Positions 26,413-35,858 of a stretch of DNA of 64,000 bases are shown in pieces. The stretch is taken from contig NZ_VSSR01000002.1 in NCBI RefSeq assembly GCF_008123515.1, positions 124,001 through 188,000 on the forward strand, in the 5' to 3' direction. Both the position numbers and the translations under genes were made by a program. This DNA comes from Bradyrhizobium cytisi (GTDB lineage Bacteria > Pseudomonadota > Alphaproteobacteria > Rhizobiales > Xanthobacteraceae). Under the pieces are notes generated by a model that saw only the letters and a program-made list of their open reading frames with translations, had not been told where the DNA came from and ran no database searches. Numbering within the stretch: the stretch's first letter is position 1; every line of letters begins with the position of its first letter.

Positions 26413-26506
26413 CGTAGGGTGGGCAAAGCGTAGCGTGCCCACCATTCTTACCACGGACGTGGACGCATGGTGGGCACGGCGCTTTGCGCCCTTGCCCACC
26501 CTACGA
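26413..26506. repeat. Palindromic repeat family 5 (CGTAGGGTGGGCAAAGCG type)
   Basis: Arms TCGTAGGGTGGGCAAAGCG and CGCTTTGCGCCCTTGCCCACC (near-complementary) flank an inner pair CGTGCCCACCAT / ATGGTGGGCACG. It lies between the convergent PPK2 and alcohol dehydrogenase genes and could act as a terminator for both. Confidence 0.82.
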
Positions 26507-26511
26507 CACCG

Positions 26512-27591
26512 TTATCGCCACGGCTGCACGATGATCTTGGTGTGCGCCTCGGGATTGGCGAGATCGGCGAACGCCTTGGCGACGCCGTCGATGCCCACTT
26601 CCGCCGTCACCATCGCCGCCGCATCCACCTGCCCTTCGGCGATCAGGCGCAGCGACCCCGAAAACTCCTCCGGCGTGTAGCCGAGCACGTACTGGACGTT
26701 GAGCTCCTTCATGATGCCGAGCATAGGCTCGCATCTGTCGCTCTCCATGCAGACGCCGACCACGACGATCCTGGCATCGCGCGGCGCGCCTTCGAACACC
26801 TGCTGCAGCAGGCCGGGCACACCGACGCATTCGAAGATGACCGCGGGCTTCAGCGCCGGCAGCATGGCCTGGAGCGGCGGCCGCGCCGCCTTCTCCGCCT
26901 CCGACATCTGCGCGTGCTCGGCCCAGGTCGCATAGGGCTGCGACGTCAGGGGATCGACGACGATATCTGCGCCGAGCTGAGCTGCGAGCGCGCGGCGCGC
27001 CGGCGAATAGTCGGCCGCGACAATCGGATGCAGCCCCTTGATCTTCAGAGCTGCGATCACCGCGAGGCCGACCGGGCCGCAGCCGATCACGAGCGGCACT
27101 TCGCCGCCACCGATATTGGCCTTTGCCACGGCGTGAACGCCGACCGCGAGCGGCTCGGTCAACGCGGCGTGTTCCGGCGCAAGGCCGTTCGGCACCTCCA
27201 GCAGCAACGGCTCGCTGAGCAGCATCGCTTCCGCATAGCCGCCGACAAAGTCGTTGGAATAGCCGATGCCCTTGATGCCTTCCGGCGTCAGCAGGGCGGG
27301 CAGCGAGCACACATGCGTGCCGGGCTTGAGCTTGCGCGCGGTGCCGGGGCCATAGTCGACGATCTCGCAGCAGAACTCGTGGCCAAAGACGACATCGCGC
27401 GACAGATCCATCGGCGTTCGCCCGGTCTTCTTCGCCATCTCCACCATCCGCGGCGCGTGCTGGCGCGCGTGCAGGTCGGAGCCGCAGATGCCGCAGGCAA
27501 GCGTCTTGACCAGCACCTGGCCGGGGCCGGGCTTCGGTTCGGCCATCCGGTCGACGACAATCTCACCATTCCTGAAAATCGCAGCGCGCAT
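26512..27591 (-). CDS. Zinc-binding alcohol dehydrogenase superfamily (MDR) protein
   Basis: The 359-residue protein starts at ATG 27591 behind GGGAGGAGCCGG. Catalytic-zinc candidates are Cys36 (CGSD) and His71-Glu72 (GHE). The NAD(P) Rossmann loop is GCGPVGLA near 169. The four-cysteine structural-zinc lobe found in most members is missing; the segment after GHE holds only CSLPALLTPEG. It oxidises an alcohol or polyol, or reduces the aldehyde; substrate unknown. Confidence 0.87.
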   Translation of the reverse strand: MRAAIFRNGEIVVDRMAEPKPGPGQVLVKTLACGICGSDLHARQHAPRMVEMAKKTGRTPMDLSRDVVFGHEFCCEIVDYGPGTARKLKPGTHVCSLPALLTPEGIKGIGYSNDFVGGYAEAMLLSEPLLLEVPNGLAPEHAALTEPLAVGVHAVAKANIGGGEVPLVIGCGPVGLAVIAALKIKGLHPIVAADYSPARRALAAQLGADIVVDPLTSQPYATWAEHAQMSEAEKAARPPLQAMLPALKPAVIFECVGVPGLLQQVFEGAPRDARIVVVGVCMESDRCEPMLGIMKELNVQYVLGYTPEEFSGSLRLIAEGQVDAAAMVTAEVGIDGVAKAFADLANPEAHTKIIVQPWR

Positions 27592-27651
27592 CCGGCTCCT
27601 CCCTGTTCGTTGGAGCCGTTGATAGCACGAAGCAGGACGTGTGAACTTGCG

Positions 27652-28593
27652 TCAGGGGTTCGGGGAACGCTCTTCCAGCACCAGCAGCTGGGCGCGGCGG
27701 ATGCGTTCGCGATGGGCGATGTAGAGACCGCTGGCGACGATGAAGGCCGCGCCGGTGACGGTCCAGACATCAGGCAGCTCGCCGAACAGGAAGAAGCCCA
27801 GAATGCTGACCCACAGCAGCTGCGTGTAGGAGAACGGCGCCAGCACCGAGGCATCGCCATAACGATAGGCGAGCACGACGATCCACTGGCCGATCGTTGA
27901 GGCAAGACCGATCACGATGCCGAGCCCGATGCCCGTCCAGGTCGGCGTGACCCAGACGAACGGCACCATGATGCTGAGGATCGCAACGCCGGTGAGAGCC
28001 GAATACGCCATCGTGGTGAGCACGGCTTCCCGCCCGCTCATCAAGCGCGTCATGATCAGCGCGGCAGCCCAGCAGAACGCCGAGACGATCGGGAAGAACG
28101 CAGCGATGTGGAACGCGCTCGAGCCCGGCCGCAGGATGATCATCACACCGATCAGCCCGATCGCGGTCGCGATCCAGCGACGCATGCCGACCTTCTCGCT
28201 GAGGAAGATGATCGACAGCGCGGTGACGAACAGCGGCGAGACGAAGCCGGTGGCCGAGGCTTCTGCGATGGGGAGGAAACGCAAGCCGGTGATGAAGAAC
28301 AGCGAGGAGCCGAGCAGCGCGACGCCGCGCATCAATTGCAGCCCGAGACGTTCGGTGCGCATCGCATGTAGCGGCGAGCCCGGCAGCATCACCGGCGTGA
28401 ACATCAACGCGAAGGTGACGAAGCGGATCCAGGTGATCTCGATCGACGGCAGGCTCGTCGAGAGATATTTCGCGGTGACGTCGGAGCAGCCGAGAAACAC
28501 CGTCGACAGCAACACCAGCGCGATGCCCTTGAAGGGATGATCGACGCGCGCAGGCGCGCGGCGCGTCTGCTGCTTCTTCTCCGGCACGGGCAT
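27652..28593 (-). CDS. DMT-superfamily (EamA) transporter
   Basis: The 313-residue inner-membrane protein has ten hydrophobic segments in two EamA repeats (one starting near GIALVLLSTVFLGCSDV, the second near IVSAFCWAAALIMTRLM). These carriers export metabolites such as amino acids or nucleosides; the cargo is unknown. I chose ATG 28593 (MPVPEKKQ). A GTG at 28704 would add 37 residues of low-complexity sequence. Confidence 0.85.
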   Translation of the reverse strand: MPVPEKKQQTRRAPARVDHPFKGIALVLLSTVFLGCSDVTAKYLSTSLPSIEITWIRFVTFALMFTPVMLPGSPLHAMRTERLGLQLMRGVALLGSSLFFITGLRFLPIAEASATGFVSPLFVTALSIIFLSEKVGMRRWIATAIGLIGVMIILRPGSSAFHIAAFFPIVSAFCWAAALIMTRLMSGREAVLTTMAYSALTGVAILSIMVPFVWVTPTWTGIGLGIVIGLASTIGQWIVVLAYRYGDASVLAPFSYTQLLWVSILGFFLFGELPDVWTVTGAAFIVASGLYIAHRERIRRAQLLVLEERSPNP

Positions 28594-28781
28594 GGAAATA
28601 CTGTCGAGCCTTGCGGCTGCGGCGGGCGGCGGTGTCACGGCTGGAACCTGGGAAAACGACGATTCGGGAACGGTCGTAAAAAACGACAAATGCGCCGCTT
28701 TCACAACTTCCGAAAACAGGATGCCGATATGCGCTCACGTCCGCGCGTGTCAATACTCCATTAATAATAGGCTTTTGTGCA

Positions 28782-29621
28782 CTACAGCATAGGCAGGCCA
28801 TGTGGCTTCGGACCGCGCGGAAACGCCGCATCCAGCGCTGAAATCTCCTCTTTCGTCAGCACGAGATCGCCAGCGGCCGCATTTTCGCTGGCGTGTTCCG
28901 CGGACGACGCCTTGGGAATCGCGAACACCGTAGTCGCACGGGTGAGGAAGCTCAGCGCGACCTGACGCGGCGTCGCGCGACGCGCCGCCGCGATGCGCGC
29001 GAGCACGGCGCCGCCCTTGCTGCGCTCATCGGGAAAATCATCGTGTCCGAACGGCGAATAGGCGACGACCGCGACGCCATGCCGCTCGCACCACGGGATC
29101 ACCGCGTGCTCGATCGCGCGCTCCTTGAGATGATAGAGCACCTGATTGCAGGCGATCTTGCCTTCGCCGGAAACGTCGAGGATCTCGTCGAGATCGGCGG
29201 CGTCGAAATTGGAGACGCCCCAGGACTTGATCTTGCCGGCCTTCACCAGTTCCTCGAACGCGGCGACGGTGTCTTCAAGGTCATACGAGCCACGCCAGTG
29301 CAGCAGATAGCAATCGAGACGGTCCGTCTTCAGCCGCTTCAGCGAGCGCTCGCAAGCGGTGATGGTGCCGCGACGCGAGGCGTTGCTCGGCAGCACCTTC
29401 GACACGAGGAACACGTCATCCCGGCGGCCCGCGATCGCATCGGCAATGACGAGCTCGGCATCGCCATACATCTCCGCGGTGTCGATATGGGTCATGCCGA
29501 GATCGAGCCCGCGTTGCAGCGCCGCGACCGCACGTTTGCGATCGCCATGGTCGAGATACCAGGTGCCCTGCCCGATCACGGAGACATTGGCGCCGGTCCT
29601 GCCGAAGGGTTTTGCGTTCAT
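28782..29621 (-). CDS. Aldo/keto reductase
   Basis: The start is ATG 29621, behind GGAGACGAAC. The 279-residue TIM-barrel protein has the full AKR catalytic tetrad: Asp47, Tyr52 (DTAEMYGDAE), Lys75 (VSKVLP) and His108 (LLHWRG). The NADPH-binding region is near AIPKASS in the C-terminal part. It reduces carbonyl compounds with NADPH; substrate unknown. It is monocistronic, with a repeat upstream. Confidence 0.92.
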   Translation of the reverse strand: MNAKPFGRTGANVSVIGQGTWYLDHGDRKRAVAALQRGLDLGMTHIDTAEMYGDAELVIADAIAGRRDDVFLVSKVLPSNASRRGTITACERSLKRLKTDRLDCYLLHWRGSYDLEDTVAAFEELVKAGKIKSWGVSNFDAADLDEILDVSGEGKIACNQVLYHLKERAIEHAVIPWCERHGVAVVAYSPFGHDDFPDERSKGGAVLARIAAARRATPRQVALSFLTRATTVFAIPKASSAEHASENAAAGDLVLTKEEISALDAAFPRGPKPHGLPML

Positions 29622-29789
29622 GTTCGTCTCCGATGCCGATCTCTCGTCCAAGCAACTACCACGGAGCTCAAGAGTTCAGTTCACTGACGACAGCAAGGTG
29701 TTGGACGGCAGGCACGATAGGGCACAACGGCGCGGCCGTCGATTGCTGCGGATGTCATCGCAAAAATTCGTGTACAGCTGCATCAACAC

Positions 29790-29869
29790 CGTCATTGCGA
29801 GCGTAGCGAAGCAATCCAGACTGTCTCCGCGGAGGAAATCTGGATTGCTTCGCTGCGCTCGCAATGACG
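29790..29869. repeat. Interspersed palindromic repeat family 1, copy D
   Basis: This 80-bp copy begins CGTCATTGCGAGCGTAGCG and ends GCGCTCGCAATGACG. Both arms match the GAAGCAATCCAG / CTGGATTGCTTC core. It lies downstream of nasC. Confidence 0.88.
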
Positions 29870-29885
29870 ATGGAGAGAGCTGGGC

Positions 29886-32591
29886 CTAGCTCGCCGCGCC
29901 CGCGACCTTTACCTGCTTCGCCGGGGCCACCTCGGTCGTCGCAATCAGCCGCTTCAGCTCGGGGATGCAGGAGCCGCAATTGGTGCCGGCCTTAAGCTTG
30001 GCTCCGATCTCGGCGGCGGTGCGGGCACCGCTCGCGATGGTATCGCAGATGGTGCCGCGGCCGACGCCGAAGCAGGCGCAGACGATCGGGCCGGTCGCCG
30101 CGGCTCCTTCGCTGGATTTGCCTGATAGCAGCATGCGGCGCTGATCGTCGGTGACATGATCGGCCGCGAAAACGCTCTTCACCACCTCCCAGTCGCCGGC
30201 ATCATGCGCGGGGCCGACGAACAGGCAGGCCTCGATGCGATCGCCCGCGAACGAGGCCGCGCGGTAGACGCCGCCGCCGAAATCGCGGTACTCGGCCACG
30301 TCGTCGCCGGCGAGGCCATCGAGCCAGGCCGGCCAGCGCGACAGATCCGCATTGTCGGCGAAGAGATAGCCGAAGCCGCCGGCGACGGTCGCGCGGGTCC
30401 ACAACAGATTCGGCGGCAGATCGAGCTGCTTGCGCGACAGCACAAAGCCGCGGAAGACGTATTCATACGGCGCGATCGCAGCCGGCGTCGCCTTCGACTC
30501 CGGCTGTCCGGAGAACGGATCCGTGAACGGCGCGACCAGCGCACCGACGCGGCCGTGCGAGGCATTCATCGCGCTCCAGTGGATCGGCGCGAACAGCGTG
30601 CCGCGCTGCTGCCGCTCGCTGACGACGGCCTTCAAAATGCACTGGCCGTAATCGGTGGCGATGCGGGCATAGCCGTCATGGACGATACCGTATTTATTGG
30701 CGTCGTCGGGATGGATCTCGACAAACGGCTCGGGCAGGTGTCCGCCGAGCCGCTTGCTCAGCCCCGTACGCGTCATGGTGTGCCACTGGTCGCGGATGCG
30801 TCCCGTGTTGAGCCGCAGGGGACGCGACGGTCCTGTCTCGCTGCGCAGTGCCGGCACCTCCGGCGCGACGAAGCGGCCCTTGCCGTCATTGGTGAAGAAG
30901 CCGCCAGTCGCGAAGAAGCGCTCGCCCGGCGCCTCGCCCTCGCGCGCCGGCCATTGCACGGGCTTCAAGGCGTCGAAGTCCTCGTCAGACAGCGACGTCA
31001 GCGCGCCGATGTCGAAATCGCGGCTGCCGTTGTTCTCGAACGCCGAGAGCGCGGCATGCTCGCGGAAAATCTCGGCGGCGGATTTGTAATTGAATCCGTC
31101 GCCGAAGCCGAGGCGTTTTGCGGTCTCGCTGAGGATCCACCAATCGGGGCGCGCCTCGCCGGGTGCGCGGAGGAACGAGCGCTGGCGGGAGATGCGGCGC
31201 TCGGAATTGGTCACCGTGCCCGACTTCTCGCCCCAGGCCAGCGCCGGCAGCAGCACGTGCGGGCCGGCCTCGACCGTGTCGTTGGAGAGCACGTTCTCGG
31301 ACACCACGAACAGCTCGAGCTTCTTCAGCGCCTCGCGCACGAAATCCGCATCGGGCAGCGACACCGCGGGATTGGTGCCCATCACCCAGAGCGCCTTGAC
31401 CTCGCCGCGGTTGATCGCCTCGAACAGCTGCACCGCCTTCAGCCCTTCATGGGTGGCGATGCGCGGCGCTTTCCAGAACCGCCTGACACGGTCGATGTCG
31501 GGCGGCGTGAAGTTCATGTGCGCCGCGAGCTGGTTGGCGAGGCCGCCGACCTCGCGGCCGCCCATCGCGTTGGGCTGGCCGGTGAGCGAGAACGGCGAAG
31601 CACCGAGCTTGCCGATGCGCCCCGTCGCGAGATGGCAATTCAGGATCGCGTTGACCTTGTCGGTACCCTGCGCCGACTGGTTGACGCCCTGCGAATAGAG
31701 CGTAACGACACGCTCGGTGTCGCGGAACATCCTGAAGAAGGCTGCGACGTCCTGCTCGGAGAGGCCGGTCGCCAGCGCGGTCGCGGTGACGCTGCCGGCG
31801 ATGCTGCGCGCGCGCGCCAGCGCATCATCAAGGCCCGACGTGTTCCGAGCGATATACTCCTGATCCAGTGCGCCGCTGTCGGCCAGATGGACGAACAGGC
31901 CCGAGAACAGCGCGGTGTCGGTGCCGGGCTTGAGGCCGAGGAACAGATCGACGTCGCTCGCGGTATCGGTGCGGCGCGGATCAATCACGATCATGCGCGC
32001 GCCGCGCTCCTGCCGGTTCTTCACCATGCGCTGGAACAGCACCGGGTGGCACCAGGCGGCATTCGAGCCGACGAAAACGAGCAGATCGGCCTGGTCGAGA
32101 TCCTCGTAGCAGCCCGGCACGGTGTCGGCGCCGAAGGCACGGCGGTGGCCGGCGACCGAGGACGACATGCAGAGCCGCGAATTGGTGTCGACATTGGCGG
32201 TGCCGACAAAGCCCTTCATCAGCTTGTTGGCGACGTAATAATCCTCGGTGAGGAGCTGGCCCGAAAGATAGAACGCGACCGCATCGGCACCGTCGCGCGC
32301 GACGATGTGCTGCATCCGATGGGCGACGTGATCGAGCGCATCGCTCCAGGCAACGCGCTCCAGCACGCCCTTGCAGCGGATCATCGGATACAGCAGCCGG
32401 CTCTCGAGCCCGACGGTCTCACCGAGCGCAGAGCCTTTCGAGCACAGCCGGCCGAAATTCGCGGGATGATCGGGATCACCCGCAATCGCAGCGCCACCCG
32501 CGCCGTCGGGCGTTGCGAGCACGCCGCAGCCGACGCCGCAATAGGGACAGGTCGTCTTGGTGGTGCGGAGGCTGGGGTCGATCGCCGTCAT
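29886..32591 (-). CDS. nasC: Assimilatory nitrate reductase catalytic subunit NasC
   Basis: This 901-residue Mo-bis-MGD oxidoreductase reduces nitrate to nitrite in the cytoplasm. The N-terminal [4Fe-4S] ligands are Cys15, Cys18, Cys22 and Cys50 (CPYCGVGC...C). Cys141 in DTNSRLCMSSSV is the probable Mo ligand. A molybdopterin C-terminal domain follows, then a BFD-type [2Fe-2S] domain with Cys838, Cys840, Cys872 and Cys875, which gives electron entry without a separate subunit. It is last in narK-bjgb-flp-nasC, 15 bases after flp, with AAGGAGACGG upstream. In B. japonicum this order is established and Flp is the proposed NAD(P)H donor. No nitrite reductase lies in the window; nirA is elsewhere in that genus. 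Confidence 0.96.
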   Translation of the reverse strand: MTAIDPSLRTTKTTCPYCGVGCGVLATPDGAGGAAIAGDPDHPANFGRLCSKGSALGETVGLESRLLYPMIRCKGVLERVAWSDALDHVAHRMQHIVARDGADAVAFYLSGQLLTEDYYVANKLMKGFVGTANVDTNSRLCMSSSVAGHRRAFGADTVPGCYEDLDQADLLVFVGSNAAWCHPVLFQRMVKNRQERGARMIVIDPRRTDTASDVDLFLGLKPGTDTALFSGLFVHLADSGALDQEYIARNTSGLDDALARARSIAGSVTATALATGLSEQDVAAFFRMFRDTERVVTLYSQGVNQSAQGTDKVNAILNCHLATGRIGKLGASPFSLTGQPNAMGGREVGGLANQLAAHMNFTPPDIDRVRRFWKAPRIATHEGLKAVQLFEAINRGEVKALWVMGTNPAVSLPDADFVREALKKLELFVVSENVLSNDTVEAGPHVLLPALAWGEKSGTVTNSERRISRQRSFLRAPGEARPDWWILSETAKRLGFGDGFNYKSAAEIFREHAALSAFENNGSRDFDIGALTSLSDEDFDALKPVQWPAREGEAPGERFFATGGFFTNDGKGRFVAPEVPALRSETGPSRPLRLNTGRIRDQWHTMTRTGLSKRLGGHLPEPFVEIHPDDANKYGIVHDGYARIATDYGQCILKAVVSERQQRGTLFAPIHWSAMNASHGRVGALVAPFTDPFSGQPESKATPAAIAPYEYVFRGFVLSRKQLDLPPNLLWTRATVAGGFGYLFADNADLSRWPAWLDGLAGDDVAEYRDFGGGVYRAASFAGDRIEACLFVGPAHDAGDWEVVKSVFAADHVTDDQRRMLLSGKSSEGAAATGPIVCACFGVGRGTICDTIASGARTAAEIGAKLKAGTNCGSCIPELKRLIATTEVAPAKQVKVAGAAS

Positions 32592-32606
32592 GTCAAGCCG
32601 TCTCCT

Positions 32607-33824
32607 TCACGCCGCCTTGGACGGAAACGCGAGCGCGCGGCCGAACATCATGTCCGCGCGAATCCCGGCGATCTTCTCGCGAGTGCGGATCAGCTCGAGA
32701 TACCAGAGCGCATCCGTGGTATCGCCGATCAGGACGGCGCCGGTGAGGCATCCGTCGGCAATGACAAGCTTCTTGTAGGTACCGCGCCAGCGGTCGGTCA
32801 GCACGAGGCTCTCGCTGCCCTCGCCGCCCATGAAGTCGCCGGCGGAAAACACGCTGACGCCGGAGACCTTGAGGTTGGTCGAGACCACGCTGCCCTGATA
32901 GGCGGCGGGTCGGCCGCCGAGATGCCGCGCCAAGACGCGCGCCTGCTCATAAGCCGGCTCGACCAGGCCGTAGCAGGTGCCGCGATGCTCCGCGCACTCG
33001 CCGAGCGCGTAAATGTCGGGCGATGCGGTTTGCATCTCGTCATTGACGACGACGCCGCGGTTGACCGCAATGCCGGCCTCCTTGGCCAGCGCAATGTTGG
33101 GCCTGATGCCGGCGGCGAAGATCACGGCGTCGGCCTCGATGCGGCTACCATCGGCAAGCTCGACGGCCTCGACATGGCGCTCGCCATGGATGCGGGCGGT
33201 CGAGGCATTGAGCATAATGCGGATGCCCTTGCGCTCGACCAGCGTCTTGAGCAGATCGGCGGCCGGCGCATCGAGCTGGCGCTCCATCAGCCGGTCCATC
33301 AGATGGAGTAGCGTCACGGGCGCGCCGGCTTTCGCCAGGCCGTAGGCTGCCTCAAGCCCGAGCAGGCCGCCGCCAACCACGACGACCCGCTTCTTCGCGG
33401 CCGCCAGCGTCAGCAACAGGTCGACATCGCGCGTGTCGCGAAAGGTATGGACACCGGCGAGATCGGCGCCCGGCACGTTGAGCCGCAGCGGCGTCGATCC
33501 CGTGGCGAGCACAAGCTTGGAATATTCCATGCTCTCTTCGCCGGCGATCTTGAGCTCGCGGCGGCCAGTGTCGATCTCGGTGACGCGATAGCCATAGCGC
33601 ACGGTGACACCGCGATGGCGCCACCAGTCCGCCGGGCGGAGCTCAATCTCGTGCGAGCCGGTCTCGCCGGCCAGCACGGAGGAGAGCAGCACGCGATTGT
33701 AAGCGAGCCGCGGCTCATCGCCGATAACGGCAACCGCGTAGCGGCCGAGCGCAGTCTTGGCGAGTTCATCGACCAGACGCGCGGCCGCCATACCGTTACC
33801 GACGATGACCAGCGGTTCACTCAC
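32607..33824 (-). CDS. flp: FAD-dependent NAD(P)H oxidoreductase Flp
   Basis: The 405-residue flavoprotein has an FAD loop (IVGNGMAAARLV near 7), NAD(P) loop VVVVGGGLLGLEAAYGL near 147-163 and second FAD motif DIYALGEC near 275. It resembles the N-terminal diaphorase part of NirB or NasB but lacks the [2Fe-2S] and sirohaem domains. In B. japonicum Flp is described as supplying electrons to NasC and to the haemoglobin Bjgb. The start is GTG 33824 behind AGGAGATGCC, ten bases after the bjgb stop. Confidence 0.93.
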   Translation of the reverse strand: MSEPLVIVGNGMAAARLVDELAKTALGRYAVAVIGDEPRLAYNRVLLSSVLAGETGSHEIELRPADWWRHRGVTVRYGYRVTEIDTGRRELKIAGEESMEYSKLVLATGSTPLRLNVPGADLAGVHTFRDTRDVDLLLTLAAAKKRVVVVGGGLLGLEAAYGLAKAGAPVTLLHLMDRLMERQLDAPAADLLKTLVERKGIRIMLNASTARIHGERHVEAVELADGSRIEADAVIFAAGIRPNIALAKEAGIAVNRGVVVNDEMQTASPDIYALGECAEHRGTCYGLVEPAYEQARVLARHLGGRPAAYQGSVVSTNLKVSGVSVFSAGDFMGGEGSESLVLTDRWRGTYKKLVIADGCLTGAVLIGDTTDALWYLELIRTREKIAGIRADMMFGRALAFPSKAA

Positions 33825-33834
33825 AAGGCATCTC

Positions 33835-34263
33835 CTATTCGGCGGCCTGCGACTGTGCGCCGTAGGCCTCGGAAATCATGTAGCCGGACAGCACGCCATA
33901 GGCGTCGGTCCAGGCGGTTGCGAGTTCGCCCGTCCAGGCCTCGCCGAGGCCCTTCTCCAGGGTCCAGAGCAAGGTCGCGCCGACCACGGGATAGTGCTCG
34001 GCCTTGGCGCCATAGGCGACGTGACGCTTGGCGAGCGCCGAGGCCGCGGGAAGAATCGTCTCGAGATTCGACAGGCCGCTGACGACAGCAGCCAGCATGC
34101 CCATCAGCTTCTTGCGCTGCTCGGTCATGTCCTCGGGAAACATCGCACGCACGGACGGCGCCACTTCGAACAAGCGGTCGTAGAACAGCTGCGAAGCTGC
34201 TTCGGAAATCGGCGCGACCTTGGAAAAGCTTTGCTGCACGAGGGCGATCTGCTGAGGTGTCAT
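33835..34263 (-). CDS. bjgb: Single-domain haemoglobin Bjgb
   Basis: The 142-residue globin has proximal His81 in AKRHVAYG, a B10 tyrosine at 28 (LFYDRLF) and an E7-region glutamine at 49. HYPVVGATLLWTL is typical of bacterial flavohaemoglobin-like globin domains. It binds haem and removes nitric oxide produced during nitrate assimilation; reduction by Flp is the published model in B. japonicum. AGGAAACCATC precedes the ATG. A perfect hairpin lies between it and narK. Confidence 0.95.
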   Translation of the reverse strand: MTPQQIALVQQSFSKVAPISEAASQLFYDRLFEVAPSVRAMFPEDMTEQRKKLMGMLAAVVSGLSNLETILPAASALAKRHVAYGAKAEHYPVVGATLLWTLEKGLGEAWTGELATAWTDAYGVLSGYMISEAYGAQSQAAE

Positions 34264-34342
34264 GATGGTTTCCTGTCTGTTTCGGTCTGCCTTTGTCCGC
34301 GCCGTTGCGGAGAAAGCTCATGGATCAAACGTCATCAGAGCG

Positions 34343-34368
34343 GCTTCTCCCCGCGTGCGGGGAGAAGC
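34343..34368. repeat. Perfect hairpin between narK and bjgb (family 3 core)
   Basis: GCTTCTCCCCGC and GCGGGGAGAAGC are separated by two bases, a perfect 12-base inverted repeat. It resembles the CCCCGC/GCGGGG core of repeats at 10480 and 56376. No T-tract follows on the minus strand, so processing or stabilisation of the operon mRNA is more likely than termination. Confidence 0.7.
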
Positions 34369-34386
34369 GAGTTTCGTAACGCGCGA

Positions 34387-35769
34387 TTACACGCGCGCTT
34401 CGGCGAGGCTTGGCGCGCCTTCCGCCTGCGGGCTGCGACGCAGGTAGAACCACCAGGTCATTCCGAGGCAGATCGCGTAGAACGCGAGGAAGATGGCGAG
34501 CGCGACCTGCGGTCCGCCCGTCATCGCGATCGACTTGCCGAAGCTGCTCGGGATCAGATAACCGCCAACCGCACCGACCGCGCCGATGAAGCCGACAGCC
34601 GCACCGCTCTCGATGCTCGCGGTCTTCAGCGCGAGAGCGCGCGCCCCATCGCCCTTGCCGCGCACCTTGAACAGGTTCTCCTCGCGGAAGATCGAGGGGA
34701 TCATGCGGTAGGTCGAGCCGTTGCCGATGCCCGTCGTCAGGAACAGGATCAGGAACATCGCGAGGAAGCCGGTGAAGTCCTTCTCTCCGACGAAGTACAG
34801 CACGCCGATCGTGGCCGCCGCCATCGCGATGAAATTCCAGAAGGTGATGATGGAGCCGCCGACCTTGTCGGCGAGCCAGCCGCCGAACGGACGCGACAAC
34901 GAGCCGACCAGCGGACCGAGGAACGCGATCGAGATCGTGACAGTCGGAAACTGCGTCTTGATCAGCAGCGGAAACGCCGCGGAGTAGCCGATGAACGAGC
35001 CGAACGTCCCGATGTAGATGATGGCCATGATCCAGGTGTGCTTGCGCTTGACGATCGCAAGCTGGTTCTTGATCGACGACTTGGCCGAGGTCAGGTTATT
35101 CATGAAGAACACCGCGCCGATCACCGCGATCGCGATCGGCAACACCCACATCAGGCCCGCGTTCTGGAGATAGACGCCGCCGACCGGCGCTGCCTGGAAC
35201 AGGTTGATGACGGCGAGCGTCATCAGGATCGGCGTCAGCAGCTGCACGCTGGAGACGCCGATATTGCCGCCGGCCGCGTTCAGGCCGAGTGCCCAACCCT
35301 TCATCCGGTCAGGAAAGAAGAAGGAGATGTTGGTCATGCTGGAAGCGAAATTGCCACCGCCGAGACCGGCCGTCGACGCGATCAGCAGCATCAGCCAGAA
35401 CGGCGTTTCGGGCTGACCGACGAAATACGCAAGCGCCAGAGTCGGGATGAACAGCACGGCTGCGCTGAAAATCGTCCAGTTGCGCCCGCCGAACGTGGTG
35501 ACCGCGAACGTATAGGGAAAGCGCATCAAGGCGCCGATCAGGCCCGGCACAGCCACGAGCTGGAACAGTTCGTCGGTCGAGTAGTGGAAGCCCGCCTGCG
35601 GCAGCTTGGTCGCGACGATGCTCCAGATCAGCCAGACGGAGAAGCCGATGTGCTCAGCGACGATCGACCAGATCAGATTACGCCGGGCGACGACTTTGCC
35701 GCTCGCATTCCAGAACGCCTCATCTTCGGGGCGCCAGTCAGAAATCCACTTCGGATTGCCTTCCTTCAT
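34387..35769 (-). CDS. narK: Nitrate/nitrite transporter NarK (MFS)
   Basis: The start is ATG 35769 (MKEGNPKWISDW). In-frame codons further upstream are part of the leader. The 460-residue protein has about 12 transmembrane segments and the nitrate-porter signatures GGGNFASSMTNISFFFP (near 131) and GPLVGSLSRPFGGWLADKVGG (near 280-300), plus TTGIGNGSTYRMIP near 345. It imports nitrate and may export nitrite at the inner membrane. It is first in the narK-bjgb-flp-nasC operon. It has a roughly 135-base structured leader and a candidate sigma-54 promoter. Confidence 0.94.
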   Translation of the reverse strand: MKEGNPKWISDWRPEDEAFWNASGKVVARRNLIWSIVAEHIGFSVWLIWSIVATKLPQAGFHYSTDELFQLVAVPGLIGALMRFPYTFAVTTFGGRNWTIFSAAVLFIPTLALAYFVGQPETPFWLMLLIASTAGLGGGNFASSMTNISFFFPDRMKGWALGLNAAGGNIGVSSVQLLTPILMTLAVINLFQAAPVGGVYLQNAGLMWVLPIAIAVIGAVFFMNNLTSAKSSIKNQLAIVKRKHTWIMAIIYIGTFGSFIGYSAAFPLLIKTQFPTVTISIAFLGPLVGSLSRPFGGWLADKVGGSIITFWNFIAMAAATIGVLYFVGEKDFTGFLAMFLILFLTTGIGNGSTYRMIPSIFREENLFKVRGKGDGARALALKTASIESGAAVGFIGAVGAVGGYLIPSSFGKSIAMTGGPQVALAIFLAFYAICLGMTWWFYLRRSPQAEGAPSLAEARV

Positions 35770-35832
35770 TGGAAAAGTCCCTTTCACTAGGAAGCGGGAC
35801 ACCGACTGACGCGGGGCGCAAAGATGCACGCT

Positions 35833-35847
35833 CGGGGAAGCCCCCCG
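35833..35847 (-). promoter_or_regulatory. narK leader hairpin 2
   Basis: CGGGG and CCCCG pair around a five-base loop. In the minus-strand transcript a short purine/pyrimidine run and CATCTTTG follow. It could be the terminator arm of an attenuator, although the U-rich part is weak. Confidence 0.4.
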
Positions 35848-35858
35848 TTTTCGGCGGT

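Noticed and set aside
30156..33311. 1051-codon plus-strand open frame opposite nasC and flp
   Set aside because: High third-position GC leaves antisense frames open; the protein is Arg/Ala/Glu-rich with no motif, while the other strand has a complete nitrate reductase.
33757..35790. 677-codon plus-strand open frame opposite narK and bjgb
   Set aside because: Same antisense effect; the sequence is charged low complexity without a family.
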